The notes under the pieces: model-generated
Seen by the model: only the letters and a program-made list of their open reading frames with translations
Database searches by the model: none
Told to the model about the DNA's origin: nothing
Origin: Pseudomonadota bacterium
GTDB taxonomy: Bacteria; Pseudomonadota; Gammaproteobacteria; Steroidobacterales; Steroidobacteraceae
DNA: 64,000 nucleotides
Assembly: GCA_018240525.1 (NCBI GenBank)
Contig: JAFEFN010000001.1
Coordinates: 1 to 64,000, forward strand
Direction of reading: 5' to 3'
Shown here: positions 59,504 through 64,000 of the stretch, in pieces
How positions within the stretch are numbered: the first letter of the stretch is position 1
How the letters are laid out: each line of letters opens with the position of its first letter
Program-made: the position numbers and the translations under genes

Positions 59504-61177
59504 ATGACAGAAAGTTTCGCCCAGCTCTTCGAGCAAAGTCTCGCCAACCAGCGCATCCGCCCCGGCATGATCTTGACCGGGCTGATCATCGACGTCACCG
59601 ACGACGTCGTCATCGTCAACGTAGGCCTCAAGTCCGAGGCCGTCATTCCCCTCGAGCAGTTCAAGAACGAACGCGGCGAGGTCGAGGTCAAGGCCGGCGA
59701 CTCGGTGGAAGTCGCGCTTGACTCGGTGGAGGACGGCACCGGCGAAACGCGCCTGTCGCGCGAGAAGGCCAAGCGCGCGCGCACCTGGACGCGTCTCGAG
59801 GAAGCATTCAACAAGCAGGAGATCGTCACCGGCGTCATCACCGGCCGCGTCAAGGGCGGCTTCACGGTGGAGATCGAGAACGTGCGCGCCTTCCTGCCCG
59901 GCTCGCTGGTGGACGTGCGCCCGGTGCGCGACACCTCCTACCTCGAGAACAAGCCGCTCGAGTTCAAGGTCATCAAACTCGATCAGAAGCGCAACAACGT
60001 CGTGGTCTCGCGCCGCGCCGTGGTCGAGCAGGAGTTCTCGGCCGAGCGTTCGGCGCTGATGGACAACCTGCAGGAAGGCGCGGTCGTCAAGGGTTCGGTC
60101 AAGAACCTCACCGACTACGGTGCGTTCGTGGACCTCGGGGGCATCGACGGCCTGCTGCACATCACCGACATGGCCTGGAAGCGCGTCAAGCACCCCTCCG
60201 AGGTCGTCAAGGTCGGCGACGAGGTCGAGGTCCGCATCCTCAAGTTCGATCGCGAGCGCTCGCGCGTCAGCCTCGGGCTCAAGCAGCTCGGCGCGGACCC
60301 CTGGCAGAACATCGCCCGCCGCTATCCCCCCAACACGCGCGTGTTCGGCAAGGTCACCAACATCGCCGACTACGGCGCGTTCGTGGAGATCGAGGATGGC
60401 GTCGAGGGCCTGGTGCACGTCTCGGAGATGGACTGGACCAACAAGAACGTCAACCCGGCCAAGGTGGTGCACACCGGCCAGGAAGTCGAGGTCATGGTGC
60501 TGGACGTCGACGAGGAGCGCCGCCGCATCTCGCTCGGCCTCAAGCAATGCCAGGCCAACCCGTGGAAGGAGTTCGCCGAGAACTACAACCGCGGCGACAA
60601 GGTCGGCGGGCAGATCAAGTCCATCACCGACTTCGGCATCTTCATCGGCCTGCCCGGCAACATCGACGGCCTGGTGCACCTCTCGGACATCTCCTGGGAC
60701 GTCCCCGGCGAGGAGGCGGTGCGCAACTACCAGAAGGGCCAGCAGCTGGAGGCCATGGTGCTGTCGATCGACCCGGAGCGCGAGCGCATCTCGCTCGGCG
60801 TCAAGCAGCTCGCCAAGGATCCCTTCTCCGCGTACATCGCCGACAACCCCAAGGGCACGGTGGTGCGCGGGGTGGTCAAGGAAGTCGACGCGCGCGGCGC
60901 GATCATCGACCTCGGCAACGGCATCGAGGGCCAGCTGCGCTCCTCGGAGCTTGGCCGCGATCGTGTCGACGATGCGCGCACGGTTCTGAAGGTCGGCGAG
61001 GAGGTCGAGGCGAAGTTCACGGGCGTCGACCGCAAGTCGCGCACCATCTCGCTCTCGGTCAAGGCCAAGGAGATGGGCGAGGAGGCCGAGGCGGTATCCA
61101 ACTACCGCACCGACTCCGCGGGCTCCTCGGGCACGAGCCTCGGCGACCTGCTCAAGGAACACATGGACAACAATTAA
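59504..61177 (+). CDS. rpsA: 30S ribosomal protein S1
   Basis: The 557-residue protein consists of six S1 domains of about 85 residues, the same total length as in E. coli. [13 protein letters not shown] at the N-terminus is the ribosome-docking segment; domains 3-6 repeat the VxGxVxxxxDYGAFVxLxxGxxGLxHxS pattern. It melts mRNA for initiation and binds S2 on the ribosome. The ATG at 59504 gives the canonical N-terminus. Confidence 0.98.
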   Translation: MTESFAQLFEQSLANQRIRPGMILTGLIIDVTDDVVIVNVGLKSEAVIPLEQFKNERGEVEVKAGDSVEVALDSVEDGTGETRLSREKAKRARTWTRLEEAFNKQEIVTGVITGRVKGGFTVEIENVRAFLPGSLVDVRPVRDTSYLENKPLEFKVIKLDQKRNNVVVSRRAVVEQEFSAERSALMDNLQEGAVVKGSVKNLTDYGAFVDLGGIDGLLHITDMAWKRVKHPSEVVKVGDEVEVRILKFDRERSRVSLGLKQLGADPWQNIARRYPPNTRVFGKVTNIADYGAFVEIEDGVEGLVHVSEMDWTNKNVNPAKVVHTGQEVEVMVLDVDEERRRISLGLKQCQANPWKEFAENYNRGDKVGGQIKSITDFGIFIGLPGNIDGLVHLSDISWDVPGEEAVRNYQKGQQLEAMVLSIDPERERISLGVKQLAKDPFSAYIADNPKGTVVRGVVKEVDARGAIIDLGNGIEGQLRSSELGRDRVDDARTVLKVGEEVEAKFTGVDRKSRTISLSVKAKEMGEEAEAVSNYRTDSAGSSGTSLGDLLKEHMDNN

Positions 61178-61183
61178 AAGCGC

Positions 61184-61486
<303 letters not shown>

Positions 61487-61491
61487 CGGGA

Positions 61492-61523
61492 CTCCCGCAC
61501 GGCGCAGGTGCGCCGTGCGGGAG
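61492..61523 (+). terminator. 15-bp hairpin after ihfB
   Basis: CTCCCGCACGGCGCA (61492-61506) pairs perfectly with 61509-61523 around a central GG, starting 5 bases after the ihfB stop. There is no T tract after it, so it may be a partial terminator or a processing and stability element between ihfB and lapB. Confidence 0.65.
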
Positions 61524-61616
61524 CATTGCCTGCCTTCCCGGCGCCGCTCGCGGCGCCCCCACAGCTTCCGGCCAGGCGATTTTCGGTCGCCACGCGGACC
61601 TGTTAGTCTCGCGACC

Positions 61617-62753
61617 ATGTTCGACCTGCCGCCGATGTTCCTGGCGCTGGCCTTCGTCCTGGTGGGGGTGGCCACCTATTTCCTCGGGCGCCGCAACGGT
61701 GCGGCACGCACCGTGCGCCTGCCGCGCGACTACTACGTCGGCCTCGAGCACCTGATCAACGACCGATTCGACCATGCCGCGGAGGTGTTCTCGCGCATGG
61801 CCCAGGCCGACGGCGATGCGACGGAAATCCAGTTCGCGCTGGGGAGCCTGTTCCGCCGCCGCGGCGAGGTGGACCGCGCGATCGCCATCCACTCGCGCCT
61901 GCGCGACGACAGCGTCAACGGCACCCTGCGCGACAAGGCCGCCTTTGCCCTGGCGCTCGATTACCAGAGTGCCGGCCTCATGGACCGCTGCGAGCGGGTG
62001 CTCGAGGAGCTGGCCGCCTCGGGCGAGTACCGCCGCGCGGCGCTCGATCACCTGGTGAGCATCTACGAAGCCCAGGGCGACTGGGCCAAGGCGCTGAAGA
62101 TCTTCCATGAGCTGCCGGCCGCGGCGCAGGCCGAGCGCGCCCGCATCGCCGCGCACTACCTGTGCGAGCTGGCCGAGCAGGCGCTCGTGCAGGGGGATGC
62201 CGAGCGCGCCGGCACGCTGCTGCGCCAGGCGCGCACGCACCATGCCGACCTGCCGCGCGCCGACATCCTGACCGCGCGCATCACCGATGGCTCGGGCGAT
62301 GCGGCCGGCGCGCTGCTCTTGTACCTGCAGGCGCTGCAGGCCTCCCCGGGACTCGCGCTGGAAATCATCCCCGAGGTGCTGCTCATCGCCGGCCGTGCCG
62401 GCGGCGGCGACGTGCTGCGCGAGGTCGGGCTGCGGCTGCAGCAGAGCGGCCGCGTCAGCCCCAGGCAGCTGGCCTGGATCCTCGCCACCGCCGTGCCGAT
62501 GCCCCAGGTCACCCGCCTGCCGGACCTGTCCGCGGGCCTGGGCCTCGGTGTGGACTCGGCCGCCGAGGCCAGCTCGCTCAACGCGCTCCTCACCCGCATC
62601 GGCGACACCGGCGGTCGTTACCAGTGCGACGAGTGCGGGCTGAACAGCGTGCGCTGGTACTGGCGCTGCCCGAAGTGCCACTCCTGGGACAGCCTGCACC
62701 CGGCGGTGTTCAAGTGGGCCGAGCGCGCCGACGGTGCGGCGCGGCCCTCCTAG
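61617..62753 (+). CDS. lapB: Lipopolysaccharide assembly protein LapB (YciM)
   Basis: The 378-residue protein has an N-terminal transmembrane anchor (about 5-20), a DYYVGLEHLINDRFDHA start to a series of TPR repeats (about 40-330) and a C-terminal rubredoxin-type metal site, CDEC...CPKC (about 343-363). In E. coli LapB helps FtsH degrade LpxC, setting LPS levels. lapA, the usual gene between ihfB and lapB, is absent: the 130-bp interval has no room for it. Confidence 0.92.
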   Translation: MFDLPPMFLALAFVLVGVATYFLGRRNGAARTVRLPRDYYVGLEHLINDRFDHAAEVFSRMAQADGDATEIQFALGSLFRRRGEVDRAIAIHSRLRDDSVNGTLRDKAAFALALDYQSAGLMDRCERVLEELAASGEYRRAALDHLVSIYEAQGDWAKALKIFHELPAAAQAERARIAAHYLCELAEQALVQGDAERAGTLLRQARTHHADLPRADILTARITDGSGDAAGALLLYLQALQASPGLALEIIPEVLLIAGRAGGGDVLREVGLRLQQSGRVSPRQLAWILATAVPMPQVTRLPDLSAGLGLGVDSAAEASSLNALLTRIGDTGGRYQCDECGLNSVRWYWRCPKCHSWDSLHPAVFKWAERADGAARPS

Positions 62754-62801
62754 CGGCGCGACCCACGGAATCCAGGTAGTTTTTTTTCCGGAGAAGTCTC
62801 G

Positions 62802-63737
62802 ATGAGGATGAGTTCGAAATCGCCAATCCGCACGGCGGTATTCCCCGTGGCCGGGCGGGGCACGCGCTTCCTGCCGGCGACCAAGGCCAGCCCGAAGGAG
62901 ATGCTGCCGGTGGTCGACAAGCCCCTCATCCAGTACGCGGTCGAGGAGGCGCTCGCCGCCGGCGCGCGCCGCCTGGTGTTCGTGACCGGCGCCTCCAAGC
63001 GCGCCATCGAGGACCACTTCGACTCCGACCAGGAGCTGGAGACGATGCTGCAGCAGCAGGGCAAGAGCGACCTGCTGAACCAGCTGCGCAGCGTGCTGCC
63101 CTCCTATGCCTCCTGCATCTACATCCGCCAGCCGGCACCGCTCGGCCTCGGCCACGCGGTGCTCTGTGCGCAGCCGGCCGTGGGCGCCGAGCCGTTCTTC
63201 GTGCACCTGGCCGATGACCTGATCCAGTCCGAGGTCCCCTGCCTCGCCCAGATGGCAGAGGTCTACGAGGCCAAGCGCGCGAGCGTGCTCGGGGTGCAGG
63301 TCGTGCCCAGGAGCGACACCGACAAGTACGGCATCGTCGCCGTCGAGGCGGACCGCTCGCCGACCAGCCGCGTGCGCAGCATCGTGGAGAAGCCCAAGCC
63401 CTCGGTGGCGCCGTCGAACCTTGCGGTGGTCGGCCGTTACGTGCTGGCCCCGTCGATCTTCGAGCACCTCGACAAGATCGGCCGCGGGGCGGGCGGGGAG
63501 ATCCAGCTGACCGACGGGATCGCCGCGCTCATGCACGAGGAGGCCGTCTACGCCTACCGCTTCACGGGCAAGCGCTACGACTGTGGCAGCAAGCTCGGCT
63601 ACCTCCAGGCCACGGTCGAGTACGCGCTGGGCCACCCGGTGCTGGGCCGCGACTTCCGCAAGTACCTGGAGAATCTCGACCTGGACGCGATCGCCACGCC
63701 GGCCAGCACGCGGCGCCGGTCCCGGCGCAAGCGCTGA
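62802..63737 (+). CDS. galU: UTP-glucose-1-phosphate uridylyltransferase
   Basis: The 311-residue enzyme makes UDP-glucose for LPS and other glycans. The nucleotide-binding [21 protein letters not shown], with the activating GxGxRxxPxT pattern, and the EKP and GRYVLAP segments are intact. Either ATG 62802 or 62808 could be the start; GGAGA at 62790-62794 suits the first. A T8 run (62780-62787) precedes the ribosome binding site but has no stem before it. Confidence 0.95.
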   Translation: MRMSSKSPIRTAVFPVAGRGTRFLPATKASPKEMLPVVDKPLIQYAVEEALAAGARRLVFVTGASKRAIEDHFDSDQELETMLQQQGKSDLLNQLRSVLPSYASCIYIRQPAPLGLGHAVLCAQPAVGAEPFFVHLADDLIQSEVPCLAQMAEVYEAKRASVLGVQVVPRSDTDKYGIVAVEADRSPTSRVRSIVEKPKPSVAPSNLAVVGRYVLAPSIFEHLDKIGRGAGGEIQLTDGIAALMHEEAVYAYRFTGKRYDCGSKLGYLQATVEYALGHPVLGRDFRKYLENLDLDAIATPASTRRRSRRKR

Positions 63738-63742
63738 GGTCA

Positions 63743-63762
63743 CCGGCGCGCGCTTGCGCCGG
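63743..63762. terminator. Short hairpin after galU
   Basis: CCGGCGC (63743-63749) pairs with GCGCCGG (63756-63762) around GCGCTT, 6 bases after the galU stop. Possible terminator; no T tract. Confidence 0.4.
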
Positions 63763-63808
63763 GGCGGCCGCTGCGCGCACAGTCGGGGCTCACCTCAAGG
63801 AGGCGCCC

Positions 63809-64000
63809 ATGGCCAGCCGCCGTTCCAGCGATCGGACGCGAACCTCCGCCGATTCCCCCGGTGCCACTGCCGCGCCCCGGCGCAGGCCGGTGCCACCGAA
63901 GCCACCGTCACCCCCCGCCCTTACCGCCGAGGCCCGGCACGAGCTGATCGCCGTGGGCGCCTACCTGCGGGCCGAGCGGCGCGGCTTCGTGCACGGCCAC
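63809..64000 (+). CDS. DUF2934-type protein, N-terminal part (cut by window end)
   Basis: The 64 visible codons follow an excellent AAGGAGG ribosome binding site. A Pro/Arg/Ser-rich N-terminus (1-38) leads into HELIAVGAYLRAERRGFVHGH, read here as the start of the DUF2934 motif (IAxxAYxxAExRGFxPGxE), a short module of unknown function often found with stress or envelope genes. The stop codon is outside the window. Confidence 0.65.
   Translation, partial: MASRRSSDRTRTSADSPGATAAPRRRPVPPKPPSPPALTAEARHELIAVGAYLRAERRGFVHGH

Overview
This is a high-GC, gene-dense bacterial chromosome segment. It is most likely from a gammaproteobacterium near the Xanthomonadales / Nevskiales / Steroidobacterales. 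The clues are zipA (restricted to Gammaproteobacteria), RhlE, lapB behind rpsA-ihfB, the orders rimP-nusA-infB-rbfA-truB-rpsO-pnp and gyrA-serC-serA-pheA-aroA-cmk-rpsA-ihfB, and a DksA with a long Lys/Ala-rich N-terminal extension. No insertion sequence, phage, CRISPR array or resistance island was seen. Most of the window is core genome, and the interest lies in decayed or altered members of familiar families.

Layout. 1-12.2 kb: initiator tRNA (leftward), a HIT protein, a glutathione-dependent formaldehyde module (frmA, gfa) with an exported alpha/beta hydrolase, an FMN alpha-hydroxyacid dehydrogenase, two large surface lipoproteins of the DUF4382 type, the RNA helicase rhlE, an HExxH peptidase-like protein and a YfcG-type GST. 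12.2-15.1 kb: a 2OG-Fe(II) dioxygenase, intact nagA, and the remains of two further GlcNAc genes. These are a C-terminal scrap of nagB-II fused translationally to nagA and, facing the other way, a many-times frameshifted 3' half of the PTS transporter gene nagE. The pattern looks like one deletion across a divergent nagBA/nagE promoter followed by decay. 15.3-21 kb: csrA, then a leftward histidine utilisation operon hutC-hutU-hutI-hutH with a palindromic HutC-type operator.

21-31 kb: the translation/transcription operon rimP-nusA-infB-rbfA-truB behind a leader with two tandem intrinsic terminators, then rpsO-pnp, a DUF4239 membrane protein and phaR. 31-41.6 kb: dksA-gluQ, queF, the condensin subunit gene smc, zipA, ligA, a PpiC lipoprotein, bolA and yciB. 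41.6-51 kb: yciO, trpS, scpA-scpB-rluB (ScpAB being the partners of SMC), and a leftward chain mtaD-like / ubiG / rmuC / squalene-synthase-like / yciK-like. 51-64 kb: gyrA, serC, serA, pheA, aroA, cmk (serine and aromatic amino acid synthesis leading into CMP kinase), rpsA, ihfB, lapB, galU and the start of a DUF2934 protein.

Several proteins keep their family fold but lack the residues the family uses for catalysis or metal binding. The MtaD-like amidohydrolase has lost every metal ligand I could place, the RluB-like protein has Pro where the catalytic Asp should be, and DksA keeps one of the four zinc cysteines. All functional calls come from reading translated sequence and remembered family motifs; no database search was run.
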